NCBI RefSeq assembly: GCF_000372725.1
Contig: NW_005199274.1
Coordinates: 391,610 to 455,609, forward strand
DNA length: 64,000 nucleotides
From: Emiliania huxleyi CCMP1516
Lineage: Eukaryota; Haptophyta; Isochrysidales; Noelaerhabdaceae
Direction: 5' to 3'
In this document: positions 9,733 through 19,952 of the stretch, one piece after another
Position numbering within the stretch: the stretch's first letter is position 1
Layout: each line of letters opens with the position of its first letter
Notes under the pieces: generated by a model
The model's input: only the letters and a program-made list of their open reading frames with translations
Told to the model about the DNA's origin: nothing
Databases searched by the model: none
Program-made: the position numbers and the translations under genes

Positions 9733-11160
9733 ATGTCAGCAGCGGCGGCGGCGGCGGCAGCAGCTGTCAGTGTGCGTCCACCCGCTGGTTTTGCAGTGAT
9801 CGGCATCATTGGGCCTGACAATGCAAAGTTGCGCAGTTCGCTGCGCGGATGGACGGAAGCCGTGTCGCCAGCTGTGCTCGCTCGCTTTGCCATCTCGTTG
9901 AGAGACCGCGCGTCGGCGCAGTGGCCGGCACAGGTCACAGCGGCTGAGCCCGATATCGACTTCCTGGACTGCCTCGGGCAGCGCTCGGGGGCCGGTGTCG
10001 TCATCATATCCCTGTTCGACGCGTGGCTGCGACATGCGGTTGCTCGTTACCCTCACGCCACTTTTGTGGGCCGCGCAGACTCCGACGCGGTGCCGAGCCC
10101 GAGCTGGCTGCTGGCAATGCTGGCTGCCGAATCAGAACGCCAGGCGCAGCACGGAGGTGTTGGCGAGCAGCACGTCTACGCGGGCTCGATGCAGTGGTAC
10201 CACTGGGACGAGCTTGCCTTCCGCCCGTGGGGCTGGGGTATGGGGCCCCACGGAGCCCACCGACGAGCCGTCCACGAGAATCCGAAGCACTGCACCGCCG
10301 AACCGTCACCGCGCTGCGCTGGCCCGTTTCCATTCGCTGCGGGTCCGCTGCTCATGCTGTCGAAACCACTTGCGCGCTGGTACACGCGTTCGGCTGCTGT
10401 CGCCAAGGCCGTGAGTGCGGCGCTTGACTCGCGCCTCAACCGCACGCGTGGCCACGGCGACGACACGGACGGAGGAAAGGATTTGAGTCTAGCAGAGGCG
10501 CGTGCCCGTGGCCACTTCCTACCGCTCTCGGAGCCAGGTGATCTCGACGTGCGCATCTTCGACGATGTGTTCCTCGGCCATGCGTTCTGTGTGGGAGATG
10601 GCGGTGGCGTCGGCGGTCACAGCGCCGGTGGCGTGGGCGGCGTTAGCAATTTGACAATCCTCGCATTGCCTCCTGGCCTCATCGAGGACTTTCCCTGCGG
10701 CGGGGGCAAGTCCGGATGCCAGTCGGGACTTCGCCGCTTCAACTGGACCGTTAGTGGTGCGCCGCTCATTGCTCACCACATCCGCAAGCCTGAGTACGTG
10801 CCGCAGGCGCTCGCGCAGCTGCGTCGGGCACCGTTCGCCATCCCGCACGCCGCCGAGTGCCGTCCCTTTAGTCCGGCCCACACGCCCGCGCCACGGCCCT
10901 ACTGCCTTCGAGAGGGCCGCTCCTGGCAGTGGTGCACTCTCCCTTTCAAGCCCGCTCCGCCCATGAAGCAGCCTCCGCGCAAGCCGCTCAAGCCCAAGCC
11001 CAAGGGGACCGCCAAGCCCACGTTTTGGGACATTTTCAGTGTCTCTCTCTCTCTCAGTGTATGTAGCTCTTACGTACACTCCCGTAGGAGGACTCTGCTG
11101 ACAGGGTTTGCGATGAGGAGCGACCATATTTTCGACGCTTTTGCCTTTTGGCCCATTTAA
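9733..11160 (+). CDS. GT31-like hexosyltransferase, single exon
   Basis: 475 residues in one exon, starting MSA then an Ala run. The catalytic core resembles galactosyl/hexosyltransferases of family GT31. Near residues 110-120 FVGRADSDAVPSPSW supplies a D-S-D metal/nucleotide-sugar motif, and HVYAGSMQWYHWDELAFRPW follows. PFPFAAGPLLMLSKPLARWY and then LDVRIFDDVFLGHAFC (about 275-290) match the family's G-P and E/D-D-V regions. It probably adds a sugar to a glycan in the Golgi. No clear signal anchor is visible at this start, so a 5' exon with the membrane anchor could be missing. The Lys/Pro-rich tail after residue 400 is low-complexity. The + strand just upstream forms a strong hairpin (9592-9628). 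Confidence 0.75.
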   Translation: MSAAAAAAAAAVSVRPPAGFAVIGIIGPDNAKLRSSLRGWTEAVSPAVLARFAISLRDRASAQWPAQVTAAEPDIDFLDCLGQRSGAGVVIISLFDAWLRHAVARYPHATFVGRADSDAVPSPSWLLAMLAAESERQAQHGGVGEQHVYAGSMQWYHWDELAFRPWGWGMGPHGAHRRAVHENPKHCTAEPSPRCAGPFPFAAGPLLMLSKPLARWYTRSAAVAKAVSAALDSRLNRTRGHGDDTDGGKDLSLAEARARGHFLPLSEPGDLDVRIFDDVFLGHAFCVGDGGGVGGHSAGGVGGVSNLTILALPPGLIEDFPCGGGKSGCQSGLRRFNWTVSGAPLIAHHIRKPEYVPQALAQLRRAPFAIPHAAECRPFSPAHTPAPRPYCLREGRSWQWCTLPFKPAPPMKQPPRKPLKPKPKGTAKPTFWDIFSVSLSLSVCSSYVHSRRRTLLTGFAMRSDHIFDAFAFWPI

Positions 11161-11357
11161 ATCCGTGCAACAACCCGCGCGGCGCGCAGGGTCTCCGGGC
11201 GTGAGAGGCGTTCGGTCAGTCGCGTAAGCTCTCTGTGCCAGTAGCTACATACTGACGTACACGTGTATACATCATAAGGCATCAACACACACCCCACCTC
11301 TAATCTCAAAGTCTGAACTCTTCAAATCTGAATGGGAATCTAAATTGAGCTAACCTC

Positions 11358-13508
11358 TCATCTGACGACTGCACTCAGCGCTGGCGCGCCCTTTCGCACG
11401 CTGTGGTTGCCGGCCGCGCGGTGGCCGGCGGCTGCGCCTGCGGTCGCTGGGCGCGCCACTTGCTTCGGCGGCGTGATATACGGCGGCGTCGGCAGGTCTC
11501 CCCTGCAGCGGCAGAAAGCGCACGGGGCGGGCGCCATCATGTCCGCGCCCGGCCTCGCGGCGCCGTCGCGGCCGCGGCACTTTGCGCACGTGGACGGCAA
11601 GTTGCAGTCGCCGTGCGCGGGGCGGATGGTGCGGTTGTGCGCCGACTGCCAGAGCAGCTTGAACTCGTGCGGCAGGTGCTCGATCGTGGTGCCGCACTGG
11701 TACGAGTACAGGTTCCACTCGGCCTGCGGGCGAGCAGGTGCGGGCAGGCAGAGGGCCGTGAGCATACTCGCAGAGCGGCGGCGGGCGAGACCGGTCCGTC
11801 CGCGCCTGCTGCGAGAACCAGCACTGGTTGTACTCCGGGTAGACCTCGAGCACGTCGCGCCGGTCGCGCGCGAACTGCGCGCAGTTCCACGCGGTGTAGA
11901 GGCCGGTGAAGATCTTGTCGTTGCGCGCGCGCTGGTTGGAGGGGTGCTTGACGACAGAGTCGCCGTCCACAAAGTGAAAGGTGAGCTTTGGCGAGAGGAG
12001 GGACATGCGGCAGCCCGACAGCGCGTGCAGCGCCTGGCGGGCAGCGACGCTCCGAGAGGCGTCGGGGGAGGGCGAGCGGAACGCGGCGCCCCGGCGGGGC
12101 CGTGGTGCGCCTGCATCAGCGAGGTGGCCACCATCGAGACGCCGACGAGGGTGAAGCCGAGGATCAACCGCGGGACCTAAAGGAAGGGGAAAGAGCGAGG
12201 CTCGGAGACGGCTCAGGAGAAGTCGCGCGAGCCGAGCACCAGCCGCGGCCACCCACTCTCGCGGGAAGGCCCAGCAGTCGTGCCCCGGGTGCTGCAGCCC
12301 GGTGCCGCGGCGGGCGATCGCGTGCTCGACGCCGAAGGCTGCGACGGGGCGAGGAGGGCGCAGCGGCAGCGGTGAGACGGGACCGCGGTGCTAGCGCCGA
12401 TGGCGGTGCCGCACGGTGCCGGACGGCTGGGCTAGCGAAGGGGCGCGCAGGGCAAGCATGCATTGGCGACTGGCGACTGGGGTGTGTGTGGGGTGTGGGG
12501 TGTGGTGGTGGTGGCGGTGGTGGTGGTGGTGGTGGGGGGGGGGGGGGCGGACCGGGCTCGACATGCTCAAACTCCTCGCGGATGGACGAGATTGGCACGC
12601 CCGGCATCACCTGCCCGGAGGGGTGCAGGCTTCGACTCCTCTCGGCTCCGCTCGGCTCCGCTCGGCTCAGTGAGGCTCCGCTCGGCTCATCTCGGCTCAT
12701 CTCGTCTCATCTCGGCTCATCTCGGGTGATGCCGGCCCATCTCGGCCTGCATCTGGCGGGCGAGCTTGAGGTAGAAGGGCGGCTGGAGGCCGATGTCGAT
12801 GTTCGTGTAGATGAGGTACTTGCCGCTGCCGCGGCTGTAGCCGGCATACAGCAGCATGTTGAGGAAGGGGAGCCGGACGGGGTGGCGGAACTGCGGGTCG
12901 GGAGGGGAAGGTGGGGAAGTGCATCGGAGGGGCTGGGGGAGGGGGGAGGGAGCACGAGTGCATCGGAGGGGCTGGGGGGGGGGAGAAAAAAAAAAATCCG
13001 TCCTTGTCAGATTCGGCGGCGAGGGCCTGAAAGATCCTGGCTTGGCGGGNNNNNNNNNNNNNNNNNNNNNNNNNNNNNNNNNNNNNNNNNNNNNNNNNNN
13101 NNNNNNNNNNNNNNNNNNNNNNNNNNNNNNNNNNNNNNNNNNNNNNNNNNNNNNNNNNNNNTAACCTGAACACGATAGAGAAAGACGGGGGAAGGGGGGG
13201 GGGGGAGCCACTGCAGCTAATCTCGGCGAATCTCGGCGAATCTCGGGTACTCTCGCCGTCCGACAGCCACTGCAGCTAATCTCGGCGAATCTCGGCGCAT
13301 CTCGGGTACTCTCGCCGTCCGACAGCCACTGCAGCTAATCTCGGCGAATCTCGGCGAATCTCGGGTAGGAGGCCTCGACGGCAATGCCCTGTGCGGCGGC
13401 GAGCGCCGACGCGTGCGAGATGGACGCGAGGGTAACTCGCTGCGCCTGCCGGTGCTCGGAGCTGTTGCCCGGGTCGAAGGGGTTGACGACGTGCGTGAAG
13501 GAGATCGC
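11358..13508 (-). CDS. Glycosyltransferase half of a sulfotransferase-glycosyltransferase reading frame
   Basis: Exons 13374-13508, 12747-12890, 12553-12610, 12253-12338, 12111-12176, 11806-12033 and 11358-11723. At least one exon is lost in or near the gap at 13050-13161. Landmarks are FTHVVNPFDPGNSSEHRQAQ at the start; LLYAGYSRGSGKYLIYTNID with a Y-T-N-x-D element of nucleotide-sugar transferases; GHDCWAFPREWVPRLILGFT; and PEYNQCWFSQQ. The last exon is Cys-rich (STCAKCRGRD, CAFCRCRGD). It probably transfers a sugar, although the acceptor is unknown. Most introns are 60-130 bp and several use GC donors (CAG|GCGCAC, CAG|GCGCGG). The first exon here joins the upstream sulfotransferase exon in phase 0 with no intervening stop, so I treat both halves as one protein. 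A separate gene beginning near 13508 is the alternative. Confidence 0.7.
13050..13161. other. Assembly gap (112 N)
   Basis: Unknown bases inside the glycosyltransferase region. An expected exon between 13374 and 12890 is probably here or beside it. Confidence 1.
13200..13370. repeat. AATCTCGGC intronic satellite, three ~60-bp units
   Basis: A unit of about 60 bp (CACTGCAGCTAATCTCGGCG followed by AATCTCGG and a TACTCTCGCCGTCCGACAGC segment) is repeated three times inside the intron before 13374. The 10-bp AATCTCGGCG motif also occurs in other introns of this gene. Confidence 0.85.
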
Positions 13509-13710
13509 CTGCGCGAGAGATGGGCCGAGGTGAGCCGAGGTGAGCCGAGGTGAGCCGAGGTAAGCCGAGATGAGCAGAGATGAGCAGAGAAGAGCAGAGA
13601 TGAGCAGAGAAGTGAGCCGAGGCTTCGCGACGAAGTGCAAAGGGGGTGGATGGGTGGAGGGTGGGTGGGGGTGGGTGGAGGGTGGGGGGTGGGGGTGCGG
13701 GGGGCGTGGC

Positions 13711-16700
13711 CTGCGCTCGCAGCGGCGGCGGCGCCGTCTGCGCCCAGGTGGTGAACCAGTGCGGCGGCCTCGGCCGTGTCTTGGCGGAGGACGCCGGGGA
13801 CGGCATCTGCGCTAGCCGCTGCGTCGCGAGGCGGCGCGTCCACGCGTCGCAGCAGCGCGGCGGCTTGGCGGAGGCGGCGGCCTCGGCGAGCCGCTGCTGG
13901 ATGAAGTCCTGCCGCACAGCGTCAGACCAGGATATGGGGAGATGTGGGGAGATGTGGGGAGATTTGGGGAGATGTGGGGAGGTATGGGGAGATAGGGGGA
14001 GATATGGGGAGGTATGGGGCGATATGGGGAGATATGGGGAGATGTGGGGAGATATGGGGAGGTATGGGGCGATATGGGGAGATGGGGAGGTATGGGGAGG
14101 TATGGGGAGGTATGGGGCGATATGGGGAGATGGGGAGGTATGGGGAGGTATGGGGCGATATGGGGAGATGTGGGGAGGTATGGGGAGGTATGGGGCGATA
14201 TGGGGAGATGTGGGGAGGTATGGGGAGGTATAGGGAGATGTGGGGAGATGTGGGGAGATGTGGGGAGACGTGGGGAGATGTGGGGAGATGTGGGAGACCT
14301 GCCGCACGGCGTCGGACCAGGTGCCTGCGGGGGAGTGACGCAAGTCGTGAAGATGTACCGGGGGCGTGCATGGAGCGACGACGACAGCGGCACGGCGTGC
14401 TAGTACCGCCGCGCAACCCGTCTTCTCGTAGCGCGAGTCGGCATGCAAGGACGCCACACAAGGGCCTGCAGTTCCGCCATCTATCGGCAGCGTGCCCTCG
14501 GGCAGCGAGCTCGGCGCGCGCGGGCGCTTCTTCGGCTTGGCCTTGGCGGAGAGGGTGAAGGCGCGGTCGAGGTGCGCCTCGGGCACCTGCGGGCAATCTC
14601 GGTCAATCTCGGTCAATCTCGGGCCATCTCGGGCCATCTCGCGGTCGAGGTGCGCCTCGGGTGGGCGGGACGGACGTGTCGGTGGATGTGAGGACGTGTC
14701 GGGGGGCATACACACATGTGTGCATATGTGGGTGGGCGTGTGGGTGGGCGTGTGGGTGGGCGTGTGCGTGGGCGTGCGTGGGTGGGCATGCCGGCGTGCC
14801 GTGGCGCGTGGGGTGGCGCTGGCTTGGCAGCGCGGGCCGGCGAAGCGGCGGCCGTGCGGTGCAAGGGAGCGAGACTGGAGCACAATGCTGCCGGGCTGTG
14901 CGTGTGTGGGGGGAGGGGGAGCGGGCGCCTCCAGAAAGGCCGCGAGGTCCCGCACGTACTCCTTAGCGTTGCCGAGCATGTGCGTGTAGTTGACCACGCG
15001 GAACGAGTCGGGCGGGAGGGCGGCGAGCTGCGAGTGCATCTCGTCGAGCTGCGAGAGGAAGAGCTCGACCTACGCGGGAGGCAATCCCGCGCAATCTCGC
15101 GCAATCTCGCGCGATCCCGCGCGATCCCGCGCAACCTCGCGCAATCCCGCGCAATCTCGCGCAATCTCGGCTGATCTCCGCACTATCTTGGGTGATCTCA
15201 GACGACCTCGGACGATCTCGGACGATCTCGCCGCGGCGCAAGGAGAGAGAAGGAGCCGCCTGCTTGTGCAGCTTAAACGTCCTCCCCGCCCGCCGCCAAA
15301 TCTTGGGCAGCCCGCGGTTGTTCATCGACATGATTGCGTCGACCGGCTCGCGCCAGAGCGCCACGACCTTGAGCCGAACGCCGGCGAGCTCGCAGAGGTA
15401 CTGCAGGTCGGCGAGGCGCGGGTAGTGCGTCCCATCCTCCGTCTCGTTGCCTAGTTGTAATATATATAATATAATATAATATAATATAATATAATATAAT
15501 GTGTCCCATCCTCCGTCTCGTTGCCTAGTTGCGAGAAGGGGTACGAGAACACCTCCCCACCAGATCTCCACCAGATCTCCCCAGATCTCGTTGCCGGAGC
15601 GAGAAGGGGTACGAGAACATCTCCCCAGATCTCCCCAGATCTCCCCAGATCTCGTTGCCGGAGCGCGAGAAGGGGTACGAGAACATCTCCCCAGATCTCC
15701 CCAGATCTCCCCAGATCTCGTTGCCGGAGCGCGAGAAGGGGTACGAGAACATCTGGCCGATCGGCTGGTACGAGATGTTGCGGTTCTTGCCTGCGCCACA
15801 AGGGCGGCGAGGCGTGAGGAAGATATGGGGAGATATGGGGAGATATGGGGAGATTGCCTGCGCCACAGGGAGGCGAGGCGTGAGGAGCCTAGGGCTCGAG
15901 CTCAGACATGGGGAGATGTGGGGAGATGTGGGGAGATATGGGGAGGTGTGGGGAGATGTGGGGAGGTATGGGGAGATATGGGGAGATATGGGGAGATATG
16001 GGGAGATATGGGGAGATGTGGGGAGGTGTGGGGAGGTATGGGGAGGTATGGAGAGATGTGGGGAGGCATGGGGCGAGGCGTGAGGAGCCAACGCTAGAGG
16101 CCGTCCTCGCATTCGCCTTCCCGGGACCCGGTGCTGCCTTCTGACTGTCGTCGCTGTCTCTCCCTTCTCGACTGTCTGTGCTTGTGCGTCTTGGGTCCCG
16201 GGGCTGTGTGCTTGCGTGAGGAGCCTAGGGCTCGCGCTGAGAGGGGGGGTGTCGACCCTCGCGTGGGACTCGGCGCGTTGCCTGTCTGGCTAGCCGCTCT
16301 CTGCCAGTCTGCCCGTTCTCTCGACTGTCCGTGGCGTGCGATCTGGGCCCCCGGGGGTGTGCTGCTGCGGTGTGAAGAGGCCGCCTCTCCCCACAGCCGC
16401 TCCAGGCGCGGGGAGTGCGTGGCGGAGTCCGTCGGACCAGGCTCCCCCCAGGCTCCCCCGCCGAGGGGGTGGAGGCATCCTGGCGAGATCTCGGCGAGAT
16501 CTCGGCTAGCGGTGCCAATCTCGGCTGCATCTCGGCTACATCTGCCGTCGAGCAGCCTGCCCTCGCGCTGCAATCTCGGCTGCATCTCGGCTGCATCTCG
16601 GCTGCATCTCGGCTACATCTGCCGTCGAGCAGCCTGCCCTCGCGCTGCTCCTGCATGCCCGAGATCCACGAGCAGTGCTTCATGCCCGACAGCCGAAGGC

Positions 16701-17807
16701 AGGTCCGCGCGCAGAAGGCGGGGTGCTTCCCGAGCGAACGAGCCGCCTGCACCCACTCGTGGAACGCCTGCAGACACGCGTCCCCGCCCCGTCCGGGACA
16801 TGTCGTGGAAGTGTCTGCGGCGCTGCAGCCCGCGAGAGGCTGGGGGACCTCGACGGCGGCCCAGAAGGTTGCGGGGGTGCGGTCCTTCGGCTGCCACCAC
16901 AGCGCCTGCGGTTCAGACTCCGAGACACTTCCGAGACACTTCCGAGAACCCTCCGAGCCGTGTGCCGTGCCGCCCGCGGCATCGGCGGCGCCTGGAACAT
17001 CTGCTCCTGCACGAGGGTCATCGGCATCAGCTCGGAGAGGCGCATCATCACCGCGGTCAGGAAGTGGTGCCCCGTCCCCTCGGCCCCCGCCACGAAGATC
17101 AGGTTCGTCGGCGCCACGCCCGGTGCGCTGCCCCCGCCGCCCTCGGCCGACGCTCGCGCGTACGGCCTGTGGACGCGTCGCGGACGCGTCACTGGACACG
17201 GCGGCGTGGAGGTGGGGTGCGGCGGTGTGAGTCGGGGTGGGCGTGTAGCGGCGCGGCTGGAGCGGAGCCGGAGGCGCGGCGCCGTGCGGTGTGTGTGAGT
17301 CGTCGCTGGAGTGGCGGCTGACGCGCGCCGCCAAAAGGTCTCGTCGATCGGCGTCTCGATCTTGAGCCGCCGCTTGACGTTGCGCAGAAACTCGACCTGC
17401 GACTGCTGCCCGAAGCCGTCGCTCGGCGGCGGGCTCGGGGCGGAGGCGTCGCTGTCAGAGGCGTCAGAGGGCAGCGGCGACGACGCGGAGCCGTCGGCCG
17501 GCGCTGACCTGTCGGGGCCTGGGTCGGCGAGAAGAGCAGCGCCGTCGTCAGGCTCCTCGCTATAGCTACCAGCGACCTCATACGCGCCGCGAGAGTCGAA
17601 GCGGCCTCGCAGCCCACCCTTGTGCAGGAGCTGCGACTGGATGACTGCAGAGGAGAAGCAGACGGCCGAGAGCGAGATCGTGGCCCACGTCATGAGCCGC
17701 AGCACGGACAGGGAGCGCTCGGGAGGGGCGGCGGCGGCGGAGCCGGCGGCAGCGGACGGCGCCGTGTACGCCTCCGACGCGAGCCGAGTTGGAGCCGTTC
17801 TCGCCAT
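13711..17807 (-). CDS. Membrane sulfotransferase half of the fused reading frame
   Basis: Ten exons: 17332-17807, 16992-17166, 16849-16905, 16659-16767, 15725-15790, 15260-15450, 14929-15069, 14418-14586, 14299-14324 (a 26-nt micro-exon) and 13711-13908. All phases close. The start is MARTAPTRLASEAYTAPSA, and a single transmembrane anchor follows (LRLMTWATISLSAVCFSSAV, about residues 36-55), a type II Golgi topology. The PAPS 5'-phosphosulfate loop is NLIFVAGAEGTGHHF, and the 3'-phosphate region is VVALWREPVDAIMSMNNRG. FRVVNYTHMLGNAKEYVRDL is a typical late sulfotransferase segment. It probably sulfates a carbohydrate. Seven of ten donors are GC. The last exon (ending PPPLRAQ) runs in phase into the glycosyltransferase exons at 13508, predicting a bifunctional protein of more than 896 residues. 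Confidence 0.8.
13925..14297. repeat. GGGAGATRTG/GGGAGGTATG satellite filling an intron
   Basis: More than thirty 10-bp units of GGGGAGATAT / GGGGAGGTAT / GGGGCGATAT type make up nearly the whole intron between the 26-nt exon and exon 13711-13908. The same satellite appears at 15825-16070 in another intron of the gene. Confidence 0.95.
15458..15500. repeat. AT-rich (TATAA)n tract inside an intron
   Basis: A run of TATAA/ATATA units, the only AT-rich tract in a GC-rich neighbourhood. It is flanked by a 31-bp direct repeat at 15427-15457 and 15501-15531. Confidence 0.95.
15532..15790 (-). repeat. Tandem copies of an exon end plus its 5' splice site
   Basis: Four tandem copies, about 55-65 bp apart, of a segment encoding the exon end MFSYPFS..SGN plus the start of the intron (GCAACGAGATCTGGGGAGAT). 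The copy nearest 15790 is the one attached to exon 15725-15790. The others lie inside the following intron and each carries a potential GC donor. Confidence 0.85.
15825..16070. repeat. GGGGAGATAT satellite, second array
   Basis: 10-bp units identical in type to those at 13925-14297, interrupted by GCGTGAGGAGCCTAGGGCTC-like segments that recur near 15875, 16077 and 16215. All of this lies in the long intron between 15790 and 16659. Confidence 0.9.
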
Positions 17808-18623
17808 ACGGAGAGGAAGTGGAGCGACCGGCGGGCACCTAAAAAAAACTATTTTTTTGTTTCATATCGTCGAAGACGTTCGGCGGCTTCGGGGACGGCG
17901 TCCGCAGAATTCTTCGGCAGGCGGCGGACCAGCTGAGTAACAAACTTTCGCACGCTCAGCACCTCGATGAGGTCACATGGACCACCAAGAACTGGCACGG
18001 GCTGCAGATGCAGCGCTTGTCTGTCGTTCTCCACACCGCCGTGGCGTGGCAGACGGTGAACGAGCTAGCGTGCGGGGACAGCGGCATTGTGCACGGAGCT
18101 AAGTGCATTGCCGTTCTTAACGGAGTCGCTTAGGCGGCTCCGGTGGTGTGCCGGTGATAGTACTAGCACGCGCCAGTTCGCACCTGTGTCGAGCCTGTCT
18201 GCTGTGAGAGAGAGTTGTTTTGTCTAAAATATCGTCGAAGGCACGGGCAGAGGAGCGAGAGAAGAACATAGAATGGATAGGGCGCCTGTTCACGGCATGG
18301 AGGGTGAGCCACGATTTTTTTGCTGATTCAAGGCAAGCTCAAAAAAAACCGCCTGGCGACGGCGCTCACACAGCACACGGGAGAATTGGCGAGAGACTGC
18401 GAAGAGATGGGAAGAGGCAGACGCCCAAGGGTGGGCGACAGCTAGCACCACACTCCTCTCCAGCAACCATTGAGAGGGGAGGACGGCACGCCGCCACCAC
18501 CGGGACGGGGGATTTTAAGGAGAGCTGGAGGAAGTATCGATAACATTTAACATCCCAGCTCGAACCTCCACGCATCACGGTAGTACTGCCACCTCTACTC
18601 GACCCACGTAGTAGTACACTCTC
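17808..18623. other. Intergenic with dispersed-repeat pieces
   Basis: Upstream of the sulfotransferase start (an A/T-rich stretch at 17840-17862) and downstream of the cysteine synthase. 18388-18460 is an inverted copy of about 20325-20402. 18478-18515 holds one copy of the family-B repeat (GGACGGCACGCCGCCACCAC). No gene was recognised. Confidence 0.6.
18478..18515 (+). repeat. Dispersed repeat family B, copy 1
   Basis: Contains GGACGGCACGCCGCCACCAC followed by a GGGATTTTAAGGAGA segment. Other copies are at 20281-20323 (+) and 28812-28848 (-). Confidence 0.75.
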
Positions 18624-19952
18624 TCAGCCTGTCGCGCGCGCGGGCGATGCGGGCGAAGGCAGCTGTGACGCCTTCTTGTACTCCTCCGAGGCCCAGAGCA
18701 GGATGGGCTGCTCCTTGTCCGAGCACGGCGCCTCGCCCGGGGGCAGCGCCTCGTTCGCCTCTGCGTTGACGGCGGCCCAGAGCGGGTGGGCGACGTAGCG
18801 GATGCCGTGACTCGGCAGCACGACCACGATGGTCGACCCCTTGGCCTCCGGGCGCGCCGCCACGTCGAAGGCGTACTTGATGGCCGCGCCCGACGAGGGC
18901 CCAACCATCATTCCCTCGGCCGACGTCACCTGCAGGCACGTCGCGACGGCCTCCGAGGTCGCGACGTGCCCCCACTCGTCGACGACGCCGCGCGGTGCGT
19001 CCGACAGCTCCTCGGGCGCCTGGAGGTCGCGTGAGCCTCAGCTGGCTGGTGGGGCGCTGTAGGGACTTGGCTGTCCCTCTCGCGTGCCTTGCCGAAGCCG
19101 TCGAGGAACTGGGAGTGGACGCCGGGCGCCCAGCCGACGACGCCGTGCGGCTTGGGCGAAGCGCCGGTGTGCACGCGCGCCTCGGTCGGCTCGAGCGCGA
19201 TCACCTGGTGGAGGTGAACTTCTCCCCACGCTGGTGTGGGGCAGAGGGGCCACGTCTAGAGACGGGGACATTGAAAGTCCAAAGAGCGGTGTGGTTGAGC
19301 GGTGCGTGCGTGTGTGCGCGTGTGCGGTCACCCGGCACTTTGGGTTGACCGACTTGAGGTACTTACCGACCCCGGCGACGCAGCCACCCGTGCCGATGCC
19401 GTGGATGAAGTAGTCGACCGCGCCGCCGGCCAGCTTCCAGATCTCTGGTCCGGTCGTCCTCTCGTGCACCGCCGGGTTGTCCGGGTTGCCCAGCTGGTTT
19501 GGCCACCAGTAGTGCGGGTTCGCGGCGAGCTGGTCCTTGACGTACTTGAGCGCACCGGGCGCGCCGAGCGACGGGTTGAAGAGGTGGACCTCCGCGCCAA
19601 ACTGGCGGCAGATCAAGTAGCGCTCGAGCATCGGCCGCACCTTGGGCATGATGACGATGCACTTGTAGCCCTTGGCGGCGGCAACCATCGCGTAGCCGAT
19701 GCCCGTATTCCCAGACGTGAAGTCGATGATCGTGGTCTTGCCCGGCGTGATGTCCCCACGCGCCTCCGCCTCCTCGATCATGTTGAGAGCGATCCGGTCC
19801 TTGAGGGAGCCGCCGGGGTTCTGCATCTCCAGCTTGCAGAGAATCGTCGCCTGCTTGGACGCGGCCGGAACGCAGCGGTCCAGCTTCACCATTGGCGTGT
19901 TGCCGACCGTCTCAAGGTACGAGCATGCAGGTGGCAGAGGAGCGGTGTCCAT
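18624..19952 (-). CDS. Cysteine synthase / cystathionine beta-synthase-like PLP enzyme
   Basis: Three exons, 19332-19952, 19088-19204 and 18624-19019, join in phase 0 to give 377 residues. The first donor is CGG|GTGACC and the second is a GC donor, AAG|GCACGC. Fold-type II PLP signatures are complete: ETVGNTPMVKLDR near the start; NPGGSLKDRIALNMIEEAEA with the PLP lysine; TSGNTGIGYA; the phosphate-binding loop GTGGCVAGVGKYL; and VGPSSGAA near the C-terminus. The enzyme likely makes cysteine from O-acetylserine and sulfide, or condenses serine with homocysteine; the sequence alone does not settle which. No CBS or heme domain is present, favouring cysteine synthase. The start at 19952 sits directly before the conserved N-terminal helix. 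No transit peptide is evident, suggesting a cytosolic enzyme. Confidence 0.9.

Noticed and set aside
12111-12167. Separate gene start MILGFTLVG at 12167
   Set aside because: The first codon is TTG, not ATG, and an acceptor (CTTTAG|GTCCCG) lies 9 bp upstream, so it is an internal exon.
12416-13211. Open frames running through the N gap
   Set aside because: They include undetermined codons and poly-Gly/Val/Pro from simple repeats.
13646-14558. Gly/Arg-Tyr-Gly repeat proteins read from the GGGGAGATAT satellite
   Set aside because: The repeat lies in an intron of the minus-strand gene; both strands stay open because the 10-bp unit lacks stops.
15532-15790. CRISPR-like array (repeats with regular spacing)
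   Set aside because: Eukaryotic gene context; the units are copies of an exon/intron boundary and there are no unique spacers.
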